Origin: Shewanella phaeophyticola
GTDB taxonomy: Bacteria; Pseudomonadota; Gammaproteobacteria; Enterobacterales; Shewanellaceae
Direction of reading: 5' to 3'
Assembly: GCF_025398315.1 (NCBI RefSeq)
Contig: NZ_JAODOQ010000001.1
Span: forward strand, 558,001 to 622,000
Length of the DNA: 64,000 bases
The notes under the pieces are model-generated. The model worked only from the letters and a program-made list of their open reading frames with translations, was not told where the DNA came from and did not search any database. A program made the position numbers and the translations under genes. Each line of letters starts with the position of its first letter. The first letter of the stretch is position 1. This document shows positions 56,604-64,000 of this stretch, one piece after another.

Positions 56604-57283
56604 TGGAACCCATAAAAAATTTGCCGCGTTTAAGCCGCACTTTAGGGTATGAGTTTAACAACATTGAGTTGTTGACACAGGCGTTAACACATCGCAGTGC
56701 AGCAAATAAGCATAATGAACGTTTAGAATTTTTAGGTGATTCGATTTTATCGATAGTCATTTCTGATGCGTTATATCACCAGTTTCCCAAAGCCACTGAA
56801 GGCGACTTAAGTCGTATGCGCGCCACCTTGGTGAAAGGTGACACGCTCACCTTAATTGCAAAAGAGTTTAAACTGGGTGATTACTTATATTTATGCTCTG
56901 GTGAGTTAAAAAGTGGTGGCTTTAGACGTGAATCCATTTTAGCGGATGCCGTAGAAGCTATTATTGGCGCCATATACCTTGATGCCGACCTTGAGGTCTG
57001 TCGTAAGTTATTACTGACTTGGTATGCCGAACGTTTAGCTAAAATAAAGCCAGGAATTAATCAAAAAGATCCTAAAACGATATTACAAGAACATCTTCAA
57101 GGGTTTAAAAAACCATTACCAGACTATCAAGTTGTGGCCGTTGAAGGTGAAGCGCATGATCAAACCTTTACCGTTGAATGCAAAATTAGTGAATTAAACG
57201 AGGTTGTCACTGGTGTGGCAAGTTCTAGAAGAAAAGCTGAACAGCTTGCTGCTGCTCAGGTATTGGAGTTACTGAATAAATGA
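56603..57283 (+). CDS. rnc: Ribonuclease III
   Basis: Double-strand-specific RNase that matures rRNA and regulatory RNAs. 226 residues. The signature [11 protein letters not shown] and the metal-binding [13 protein letters not shown] lie in the nuclease domain. The C-terminal dsRNA-binding domain starts at about 154 ([12 protein letters not shown]). The ATG at 56603 was used rather than the TTG three bases upstream. It overlaps lepB and era. Confidence 0.96.
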   Translation: MEPIKNLPRLSRTLGYEFNNIELLTQALTHRSAANKHNERLEFLGDSILSIVISDALYHQFPKATEGDLSRMRATLVKGDTLTLIAKEFKLGDYLYLCSGELKSGGFRRESILADAVEAIIGAIYLDADLEVCRKLLLTWYAERLAKIKPGINQKDPKTILQEHLQGFKKPLPDYQVVAVEGEAHDQTFTVECKISELNEVVTGVASSRRKAEQLAAAQVLELLNK

Positions 57284-58284
57284 CCAAAAAAACAGACTTG
57301 CCAGCGGGTACTGAACAAGAACCTAGCTTAGATGAACTGCTGGCAAGGATGAACCAAGCAGCGCCAACTGCCGCCGCACAATATGATGTCACTTATTGTG
57401 GCATGGTGGCGATTGTCGGTCGGCCAAATGTGGGTAAATCGACATTATTGAACAAGTTGCTTGGTCAAAAAGTCAGTATCACCTCTAAAAAACCGCAAAC
57501 GACGCGTCACCGTATTATGGGGATCCATACCGATGGCGCTCAACAAATTGTGTTTATTGATACACCCGGTTTACACATTGAAGAAAAACGTGCCATTAAC
57601 CGCTTAATGAACCGCGCAGCAGCGAGTTCGTTAGCCGATGTTGCCATGGTTATCTTTGTGGTCGACGGCATGACCTGGACTGCTGACGACGATATGGTAT
57701 TACAAAAGCTTCAACACCGTAATGACGATCGTAAAATTATCTTAGCCATCAACAAAGTTGATAACATCAAAGATAAAGAGTCCTTGTTCCCATATTTAAC
57801 TGAATTAGCGAAAAAGTTCGACTTTGACGAAATATTGCCAATATCAGCAAGCAAAGGCACTAACGTTCAGCGTATTTTAGATATGGCGCGCGAGTCGTTA
57901 CCTGAAGCGCCATTTTACTTCCCTGAAGACTATGTTACTGACCGCTCACAGCGTTTTATGGCCTCTGAAATTGTCCGTGAAAAGCTCATGCGCTTTTTAG
58001 GTGACGAGCTGCCATACGATGCGACCGTTGAGATTGAGCAATTTAAAATGATGGATAACGGTGTTTATCAAATTAATGCGCTGATCCTCGTTGAACGTGA
58101 TGGTCAAAAACGTATGGTAATTGGTAATAAAGGTGAGCGTATTCGCACGATCGCTACCCAGTCACGTCTTGATATGGAAACCCTATTCGACAATAAAGTA
58201 TTTCTTGAAGTGTGGGTAAAAGTGAAGTCTGGCTGGGCTGATGATGAGCGCGCCCTAAGAAGCTTAGGTTATGGCGAAGACTAA
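57280..58284 (+). CDS. era: GTPase Era
   Basis: 16S rRNA/30S assembly GTPase. 334 residues. G1 GRPNVGKST (about 46-54), G3 DTPGLH, G4 NKVD, and a C-terminal KH domain ([26 protein letters not shown]). The N-terminus is about 30 residues longer than in E. coli, a variable acidic extension. ATGA overlap with rnc. Confidence 0.96.
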   Translation: MTKKTDLPAGTEQEPSLDELLARMNQAAPTAAAQYDVTYCGMVAIVGRPNVGKSTLLNKLLGQKVSITSKKPQTTRHRIMGIHTDGAQQIVFIDTPGLHIEEKRAINRLMNRAAASSLADVAMVIFVVDGMTWTADDDMVLQKLQHRNDDRKIILAINKVDNIKDKESLFPYLTELAKKFDFDEILPISASKGTNVQRILDMARESLPEAPFYFPEDYVTDRSQRFMASEIVREKLMRFLGDELPYDATVEIEQFKMMDNGVYQINALILVERDGQKRMVIGNKGERIRTIATQSRLDMETLFDNKVFLEVWVKVKSGWADDERALRSLGYGED

Positions 58285-58320
58285 GTCGCCAACCTTGCTG
58301 TTTAGCGTTATGTTGTAGGC

Positions 58321-59040
58321 ATGGCCACCATGAAACGTGGCTATGTATTACATCACCGTCCTTTTCGCGAATCGAGTGTGATTGTCAATTTATTGATAGA
58401 AGGCGTTGGCCGTGTCGATGCTATAACACGGGTTGGCACAGGTAAGCGCTCAATCAAAAGTATTTTACAACCTTTTCAACCTCTCATTATTCAGTTCAGT
58501 GCCCAATCAGAAGCCAAAAATCTCGGTTTAAAAAACATTACTCAAATCGAAGCTGCAGCTCCTGCAATGCCGTTAGTGGGCAATAGTTTGTATTCTGGCT
58601 TTTATTTAAATGAGTTATTGGTGCGACTGTTGTCAGTAGAACATCAAGCTGAAGGGTTATTTATAGATTATCACCGCGCACTGATGTCACTTGCCAAAGG
58701 TTTTTGCTCTAGTCACTTACGTTATTTTGAAATGGCATTGTTGCTTGAATTAGGCGCTTTTCCCTCACTAAGTTATGACACATTGGGTCATGCATTAGCT
58801 ACCGATTGTCACTATCGCTTTGTCGCCGAAAGTGGTTTTTTACCTGTGGTACAACATAAAGAAGGTTTTACGAATGGTAAAGGCCAGTTAAGCGGTGCAA
58901 TGTTAACAGCATTAGCCACACAGCAATTGCAAACAGAGCACCTTAATCAAGCTAAAGGTTTGATGCGTTATTTATTAACCCCTTTACTGGGTAACAAGCC
59001 GCTGTTAAGTCGGCAGTTATTTACCAAAAATGCGCAATAA
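58321..59040 (+). CDS. recO: DNA repair protein RecO
   Basis: Recombination mediator that loads RecA with RecR. 239 residues: an N-terminal OB fold (KRGYVLHHRPFRESSVIVNLLIEGVGRVDAITRVGTGKRS) and a helical C-terminal domain. No zinc cysteines, as in other gammaproteobacterial RecO. A second ATG nine bases in is an equally possible start. It sits 36 bp after era in the usual order. Confidence 0.93.
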   Translation: MATMKRGYVLHHRPFRESSVIVNLLIEGVGRVDAITRVGTGKRSIKSILQPFQPLIIQFSAQSEAKNLGLKNITQIEAAAPAMPLVGNSLYSGFYLNELLVRLLSVEHQAEGLFIDYHRALMSLAKGFCSSHLRYFEMALLLELGAFPSLSYDTLGHALATDCHYRFVAESGFLPVVQHKEGFTNGKGQLSGAMLTALATQQLQTEHLNQAKGLMRYLLTPLLGNKPLLSRQLFTKNAQ

Positions 59041-59134
59041 GCTTTTCGTATTATGGCATTAACCAAGTACAATTCATTTTGTACAAGTTAACTCTAAGCT
59101 TATCTCTTCGTTTATTAATTTTAAGGAGCTCGGT

Positions 59135-59872
59135 GTGAGCGGAATTCTATTAGGTATTAACATCGATCACATTGCTACATTGCGTCAGGCTCGTGGCACT
59201 AACTACCCTGATCCAATACATGCAGCAGCAGTAGCTGAACATGCCGGTGCCGATGGTATTACGATTCATTTGCGTGAAGACCGTCGTCATATTCAAGACC
59301 GCGATGTTTACTTATTAGCTAAAACCCTTAAAACCCGTATGAATTTTGAGTTTGCTGTTACCGAAGAAATGATTGCTATCGCTTGCGAAATTAAACCCGC
59401 ATATGCCTGTTTAGTTCCTGAAAAACGCGAAGAGCTCACCACTGAAGGTGGTTTAGATGTTGCCGGGCAATTAGACAAAATTTCCTCTGCTGTGACTCGT
59501 TTAGCCGCAGAGGGGATTAACGTGTCGTTATTTATTGATGCAGATAAAGCCCAAATTGATGCCGCGGTGGCTGTTGGTGCTCCGTACATCGAAATTCACA
59601 CAGGCTGTTATGCAGATGCACATACCGATGCAGAACAAGCCCAAGAGTTAGCCCGCATTACTGAAATGGCTAAATATGCGCACAGTAAAGGTTTAGTGGT
59701 GAATGCTGGCCATGGTCTGCATTATCATAATGTTAAAGCTATCGCGGCCATTCCGGAATTATACGAGCTTAATATCGGCCATGCCGTGATAGCGCGAGCT
59801 GCGATTGACGGCTTAGAAACCGCCGTGCGTGATATGAAAAAGCTGATGTTAGAAGGCCGCAGAGGCGAGTAA
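59135..59872 (+). CDS. pdxJ: Pyridoxine 5'-phosphate synthase
   Basis: TIM-barrel enzyme that closes the vitamin B6 ring from DXP and 3-amino-2-oxopropyl phosphate. 245 residues. [45 protein letters not shown] and [11 protein letters not shown] are family motifs. GTG start with AAGGAG upstream. Its TAA overlaps the acpS ATG by one base. Confidence 0.96.
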   Translation: MSGILLGINIDHIATLRQARGTNYPDPIHAAAVAEHAGADGITIHLREDRRHIQDRDVYLLAKTLKTRMNFEFAVTEEMIAIACEIKPAYACLVPEKREELTTEGGLDVAGQLDKISSAVTRLAAEGINVSLFIDADKAQIDAAVAVGAPYIEIHTGCYADAHTDAEQAQELARITEMAKYAHSKGLVVNAGHGLHYHNVKAIAAIPELYELNIGHAVIARAAIDGLETAVRDMKKLMLEGRRGE

Positions 59873-60252
59873 TGGCAATCGTTGGGATTGGTACCGATAT
59901 TGTTGAGATAGCGCGGATACATGAGCAGCGTGAACGTTTAGGCGACAGATTAGCTAAGCGGGTACTGACTGTGTCTGAACTGGCGATATACCTGCAGTCT
60001 ACGCAAGCAGAGCGTTTTTTAGCAAAGCGATTTGCCGCAAAAGAAGCCGCTGCCAAAGCATTAGGCACGGGCATTGGCCGAGGAGTGTCGTTTCAGCATA
60101 TTCATATTGATAATGATGCTAATGGTGCCCCAGTTATTCGTTTTTCTGATGGCGCACAGGCGCGATTAGTACAACTTGGCGGTAGTAAAGGCTTTATTAG
60201 CATTGCAGATGAGCAACATTATGCGGTTGCTACAGTGGTGCTAGAAACCTAA
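59872..60252 (+). CDS. acpS: Holo-[acyl-carrier-protein] synthase
   Basis: Attaches 4'-phosphopantetheine to ACP. 126 residues. IVGIGTDIVEIARI holds the Mg-binding Asp, and ERFLAKRFAAKEAAAKALGTGIGRGVSF is the second signature. Translationally coupled to pdxJ, as in E. coli. A terminator follows. Confidence 0.96.
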   Translation: MAIVGIGTDIVEIARIHEQRERLGDRLAKRVLTVSELAIYLQSTQAERFLAKRFAAKEAAAKALGTGIGRGVSFQHIHIDNDANGAPVIRFSDGAQARLVQLGGSKGFISIADEQHYAVATVVLET

Positions 60253-60285
60253 ACCGCTTTACTCTGCCATCTTGATTATTTGATT

Positions 60286-60309
60286 AAAGGCGCATTAGCG
60301 CCTTTTTTT
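60286..60309 (+). terminator. Terminator after acpS
   Basis: AAAGGCGC (60286-60293) pairs with GCGCCTTT (60298-60305) over ATTA, and T7 follows. It ends the long lepA-acpS unit. Confidence 0.92.
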
Positions 60310-60379
60310 GTGCCTTTTAAAAGCAGCTAAACTAGGTTAAATTAACAAGATAACAACAATTAATATAACGAGACTCAAA

Positions 60380-60901
60380 ATGAAATCGGCGGTAGAGCAA
60401 TTATCAACCTATAAAAGTGTCCACTTAAACCCTAACAATATTCGCACCCATTTTATTGGGGTTCCTATGATTATTTGGTCTGCGTTTTTAATGTTAGGCA
60501 CGCTAAGAGTCGCGTGGCAAGATTATCAGATCAGTTTGGCAATGGTCGTCACCGTCGTTGTGCTAGCTTATTATATGATGCTACATGTCCGTCTTGCATT
60601 AGGCCTAGTACTGTTTATTTTACCGGTTTTGTATACCACTGAACGGGTAGTGCATAGCGCACATCCCTTTGTCATTGCGATTAGTATTTTTGTGATTGGT
60701 TGGGTTATTCAGTTTGTTGGCCATAAATATGAAAAAGCCAAACCTGCTTTTATGGACGACTTAAATCAGTTATTAATTGGTCCGTTTTTTCTTATGGCGG
60801 AGTTGTACTTTATGTTTGGCTGGGAGAAAAACTTAGAAGCTGAGATTAAACCGATTGCACGCGATAAGCGTCGCGCACTTGAAGCTAAACTTCGTGGCTA
60901 G
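60380..60901 (+). CDS. DUF962/Mpo1-like membrane protein
   Basis: 173 residues with four or five helices. It matches the DUF962 (YGL010w/Mpo1) family: SVHLNPNNIRTHFIGVPMIIW at the N-terminus and GWVIQFVGHKYEKAKPAFMDDLNQLLIGPFFLMAEL. The conserved histidines (here about 15, 25 and 114) bind iron in yeast Mpo1, a 2-hydroxy fatty acid dioxygenase. The bacterial role is not established. Monocistronic between two terminators. Confidence 0.85.
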   Translation: MKSAVEQLSTYKSVHLNPNNIRTHFIGVPMIIWSAFLMLGTLRVAWQDYQISLAMVVTVVVLAYYMMLHVRLALGLVLFILPVLYTTERVVHSAHPFVIAISIFVIGWVIQFVGHKYEKAKPAFMDDLNQLLIGPFFLMAELYFMFGWEKNLEAEIKPIARDKRRALEAKLRG

Positions 60902-60918
60902 TTTGAACTTAATAAAAC

Positions 60919-60946
60919 AAAAGGCGCATTAAGCGCCTTTTGGGTT
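60919..60946. terminator. Bidirectional terminator between the DUF962 gene and corB-like gene
   Basis: AAAAGGCGC (60919-60927) pairs with GCGCCTTTT (60933-60941); A-rich sequence lies on the left, so it can act on both strands. Confidence 0.82.
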
Positions 60947-60976
60947 TTACTGGGTTAAGTTTGACGATAAAAATGG

Positions 60977-62263
60977 TTATTCATCGTCATCTTCTACAAT
61001 AACGTCGAGGTTGCCAGGTAACACCCTGACGGCTTTAATCATATTGTCAGCAACTTCTACGACTTCAATTTGATACCCGGCAATATGTAAACTGGTGCTG
61101 GCAGCAGGAATGTCTTCAAGGAACTCGATGATTAAACCATTTAATGTTTTAGGACCATCGATGGGTAGGTTCCATTTCATTTCTTTATTGAGGTCACGGA
61201 TGTTAATGGTCGCATCAATCAAGAAACTGCCATCTTGTTGTATGTTAATGTCTTCACTCGGGGTCGTGATCATTGAAGTGGTAAAGTCACCGACAATTTC
61301 TTCTAAAATGTCTTCTAAGGTTACTAGACCTTGAATATCACCATACTCATCAACCACTAAGCCAATACGCTCTTTATTATGCTGAAAGTTAGATAACTGC
61401 ACGTTTAACGGTGTGCCTTCTGGAATGAAGTACAGCTCTTTTACGGCGCGCAACAAAGATGATTTACTGAATTGTTCTTTAGACTGTAAGCGCAGAGCAT
61501 CACGCAAATGAATAAAGCCTACAGCATCGTCAATATTGTCACGGTACACCAGTACGCGGGTGTGAGGGCTTTGTATAACCATTTTATTAATGAGCTTAAA
61601 ATCATCACTAACGTTAATGGCGTAGATGTCAGCACGCGAAATCATAATATCTTCAACGGTGACTTTTTCTAAATCAAGAATAGACAACAGCATCTCTTGG
61701 TGACGCTGAGGGATGAGGGCACCAGCTTCATGCACTACAGTGCGTAATTCTTCCTGGCTAAGTGCATCACTGGTTTTTACTGTTTTAATGCCCATTAAGC
61801 GTAAAAAGCCCGAGGTAATTAAATTGATTACCTTAACTAATGGCGACAACAGTACTAATAACCAACCTAATAAAATACTAGATGGAAACGCGATACGTTC
61901 TGGATGCAATGCCGCAAAGGTTTTTGGCGTCACTTCAGCAAAGACTAATACCACAAGGGTAAGCACACCAGTTGCAATTGCAACTCCCATATCGCCAAAC
62001 AAACGCATCCCTACAATGGTCGCAATTGCAGAGGCCAAAATGTTGACAAGGTTATTACCAATAAGAATTAAACCAATGAGTCTGTCGGGGCGGTCAAGCA
62101 TCTTTAACGCACGTTGAGCACCTTTGTGTCCATTACCAGCAAGATGCCGTAAGCGGTATCGGTTCAGGCTCATCATTGCCGTTTCAGAACCAGAGAAGTA
62201 GGCAGAAATCACAATCAATACGAAAAGAAAAATAAGGAGTGCGCTGGTAGATATAGCGTCCAA
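60977..62263 (-). CDS. CorB/CNNM-family (HlyC/CorC) ion transporter, YfjD-like
   Basis: 428 residues. The DUF21/CNNM membrane domain (about 1-190, four helices; SAYFSGSETAMMSLNRYRLRHLA) is followed by a CBS pair (about 205-330, including DEYGDIQGLVTLEDILEEIVGDF) and a CorC_HlyC domain. The family exports Mg2+ or related divalent ions. It lies downstream of ypjD on the same strand; both are beside ffh, as in E. coli (yfjD-ypjD-ffh). Confidence 0.93.
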   Translation of the reverse strand: MDAISTSALLIFLFVLIVISAYFSGSETAMMSLNRYRLRHLAGNGHKGAQRALKMLDRPDRLIGLILIGNNLVNILASAIATIVGMRLFGDMGVAIATGVLTLVVLVFAEVTPKTFAALHPERIAFPSSILLGWLLVLLSPLVKVINLITSGFLRLMGIKTVKTSDALSQEELRTVVHEAGALIPQRHQEMLLSILDLEKVTVEDIMISRADIYAINVSDDFKLINKMVIQSPHTRVLVYRDNIDDAVGFIHLRDALRLQSKEQFSKSSLLRAVKELYFIPEGTPLNVQLSNFQHNKERIGLVVDEYGDIQGLVTLEDILEEIVGDFTTSMITTPSEDINIQQDGSFLIDATINIRDLNKEMKWNLPIDGPKTLNGLIIEFLEDIPAASTSLHIAGYQIEVVEVADNMIKAVRVLPGNLDVIVEDDDE

Positions 62264-62413
62264 AAAAGGCCCATTAAAGTACAGTAAAATTAGTGAAAAA
62301 CACCAATGTATATAATCCTAACAGCCATTATTTATGAATGGCTGTTAGTGTCAAGTTATCTTATTGATGATTCAATGAGATGCGAGTGGTTATCTCAATA
62401 TTAAATAGCTTAA

Positions 62414-63202
62414 TTAGTTTAATATCAGCTCTTTAACAATCCTTGCGCCAAAGTAGGCTAATGAAAGCAACCCTGCGCCAGATAAACTGTAGATAACCGC
62501 GGTACGGATTCTACAGCCTACGGTATATTGTTGCCACAACATAATGGCATAAACGACCCAAGCAACCATTGAGAGCACGGCTTTATGGCCTTTACCGTCA
62601 ACAAACATATCTTCTAAAAACACAAAACCAGTGATTAACGACAAGCTTAATAATACAAAGCCAATAATAATCAGATGATAAAGCTGCTTTTCTACCGTCA
62701 TTAACGGTGGCATTGCAGGGCTCATCATCAATTGTTTCTTTTTAAGTTTGTTTTGAATAAACCAAAGTTGAATGGCGTATAACGCTGCAATCATCATGGC
62801 GCTATATGCCATCAATGACAATACGACGTGGGCGAGTAGTTCAGGATGTAAATCAAAGTGAGTAATAAACTGCGGCGGCAATAGCCAGAGTAGGGCAACC
62901 GACAATACCGAGCAGGCATAAACTACAGGTACCACAACAATCACTTTAAGGCGTGGCATGGTGATGGTAAATGCAAGCGCGATAATCCAGTTAACCAATG
63001 AGATAACATTCGTTAGGCTGAAATTTTGTCCATCGAGGGTAAAAATAGCGTTAGACAGTGCAAAGCCATGAAGCACGACGGCAATGCTAGACGCGACCAT
63101 GACCGCTTTACGGTTTGGACCTTGGGCATGAAACAGCCTACTGGTGACCAAAATTAATGCGACACAATAAAAAAACATCGCTGCAGCTGAAAAAATAACC
63201 AT
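62414..63202 (-). CDS. ypjD: YpjD-type CcsA-like membrane protein
   Basis: 262 residues, eight hydrophobic helices, in the cytochrome c assembly (CcsA/ResC-type) superfamily. It carries LLAHVVLSLMAYSAMMIAALYAIQL and WVVYAIMLWQQYTVGCRIRTAV and conserved histidines, but no complete WWD heme motif. In E. coli YpjD is linked with the CorB protein YfjD. It diverges from ffh. Confidence 0.87.
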   Translation of the reverse strand: MVIFSAAAMFFYCVALILVTSRLFHAQGPNRKAVMVASSIAVVLHGFALSNAIFTLDGQNFSLTNVISLVNWIIALAFTITMPRLKVIVVVPVVYACSVLSVALLWLLPPQFITHFDLHPELLAHVVLSLMAYSAMMIAALYAIQLWFIQNKLKKKQLMMSPAMPPLMTVEKQLYHLIIIGFVLLSLSLITGFVFLEDMFVDGKGHKAVLSMVAWVVYAIMLWQQYTVGCRIRTAVIYSLSGAGLLSLAYFGARIVKELILN

Positions 63203-63455
63203 TTTAAAATCAACCTATCAAAGTGGTGAACGCGTCGTTGAAAACAGTATATGAATTAATAAAAGCAATAAAATAGCGATCAGAAACTGTAATCCCATTA
63301 TTTGTCTTAGATTAACATGAACAGAGCCTATTATGGCAGTGACCTGAGGCTCAAAATTTAACAGTATCTTACCCTTAGCGGCAAATAATTTACGTAAACA
63401 CGATATCAGTTGGCGTTCTTGTGGTCGCAAGTATCGTAATTTAGAGTGGCTTGGG

Positions 63456-63461
63456 TATAAT
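63456..63461 (+). promoter_or_regulatory. Probable -10 element of ffh promoter
   Basis: A perfect TATAAT lies 37 bases before the ffh ATG. No convincing -35 hexamer is seen at 16-18 bases upstream. The 63203-63497 divergent gap otherwise shows no gene I can support. Confidence 0.5.
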
Positions 63462-63497
63462 AGCCACAATTATCGATATGCTTAAAAGAGCTGATCA

Positions 63498-64000
63498 ATG
63501 TTTGAGAATTTATCCGACAGACTGTCACGCACACTAAAAAATATTAGTGGCCGTGGTCGCTTAACAGAAGACAACATTAAAGAAACCCTGCGTGAAGTGC
63601 GTATGGCGCTGCTTGAAGCAGATGTCGCTTTACCTGTTGTTAGAGAATTCGTCAACAGCGTAAAAGAACGCGCTGTGGGTCAAGAGGTGTCAAAAAGCTT
63701 AAGCCCTGGGCAAGCTTTTATCAAAATCGTTCAAAGTGAGCTTGAAAGAGCCATGGGCGAGGCAAACGAAGCCTTAGATTTAGCTGCAACACCGCCAGCT
63801 GTGATTATGATGGCCGGTTTACAAGGTGCGGGTAAAACCACCTCTGTTGCTAAACTAGGTAAATTGCTGCGTACACGCCATAAAAAATCGGTGTTAGTGG
63901 TGAGTGCTGACGTATATCGCCCTGCGGCAATTAAACAGCTAGAAACCCTCGCGACAGAAGTCGATGTTGAATTCTTCCCATCTGACGTAAGCCAAAAGCC
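63498..64000 (+). CDS. ffh: Signal recognition particle protein Ffh (partial, runs off window)
   Basis: SRP GTPase that binds 4.5S RNA and signal sequences. Only about 167 N-terminal residues are present. The helical N domain (MFENLSDRLSRTLKNISGRGRLTEDNIKETLREVRMALLEADVALPVV) is followed by the G domain with G1 GLQGAGKTTSVAKL and VVSADVYRPAAIKQL. AAGAG precedes the ATG. It continues past position 64000. Confidence 0.96.
   Translation, partial: MFENLSDRLSRTLKNISGRGRLTEDNIKETLREVRMALLEADVALPVVREFVNSVKERAVGQEVSKSLSPGQAFIKIVQSELERAMGEANEALDLAATPPAVIMMAGLQGAGKTTSVAKLGKLLRTRHKKSVLVVSADVYRPAAIKQLETLATEVDVEFFPSDVSQK

Noticed and set aside
63218..63469. 83-residue minus-strand ORF between ypjD and ffh with a hydrophobic C-terminus
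   Set aside because: TTG start, no ribosome site, covers the ffh TATAAT promoter element, and resembles no family I know.

Overview
The window reads as chromosomal core DNA of a Shewanella-like gammaproteobacterium, probably a low-GC marine member. The evidence is gene content and order: hemL-pyrB, erpA, anmK-M23 peptidase-tyrS, mtnN, gltBD-yhcC-hptA-oxyR, mutH-rppH-ptsP, thyA-nhaA-nhaR, sdhE-ygfX-nadB-rpoE-rseABC-lepA-lepB-rnc-era-recO-pdxJ-acpS, and corB-ypjD-ffh. A stand-alone ArcB-type HPt protein next to yhcC is typical of Shewanella. No tRNA, rRNA, CRISPR array, prophage or complete insertion sequence was seen.

Layout. 1-12.4 kb holds housekeeping genes (heme, pyrimidine, Fe-S, muropeptide recycling, tyrosyl-tRNA synthetase) and small membrane proteins. 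12.6-15.7 kb holds a CobD-like gene, mtnN and a soluble zinc-binding (CZB) chemoreceptor. 15.9-26.6 kb is a co-oriented accessory cluster: TonB receptor, TVP38-flavoreductase fusion, DUF547 protein, YnjB/YnjC/YnjD ABC importer, CDP-alcohol phosphatidyltransferase (YnjF type) and a sterol-desaturase-like hydroxylase. Its substrate is unknown, and it is the best candidate here for an uncharacterised pathway. 26.8-34.2 kb holds a small membrane protein, a PilZ protein and glutamate synthase (gltBD). 34.7-43.7 kb holds yhcC, hptA, oxyR, a membrane adenylate cyclase, mutH, a DnaA-box cluster, rppH, ptsP and a TauE/SafE permease. 44-50.4 kb holds thyA, nhaA, nhaR, sdhE-ygfX and nadB, with two copies of one MITE. 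50.6-64 kb holds the sigma-E operon and translation/secretion genes, ending inside ffh.

Three non-coding signals stand out. (1) The mutH-rppH intergenic region carries several DnaA boxes; in E. coli this exact position holds the DnaA-reactivating sequence DARS2. (2) Two copies of a TA-targeting MITE sit between convergent genes. One lies exactly in an overlapping pair of stop codons and restores both; the other splits a terminator hairpin. (3) A roughly 315-bp palindromic repeat lies upstream of the clc-family gene.

Quality warning: between about 12.7 and 53.1 kb, 15 genes carry 18 single-base frameshifts, and three genes carry an in-frame TGA (one gene has both). Affected genes include gltB (three events), gltD, rpoE, thyA, nadB and ptsP. 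Both flanks of the window are clean. The most economical reading is sequencing or assembly error rather than gene decay. These loci are listed over their full reconstructed span as pseudogene, meaning 'broken as read'.
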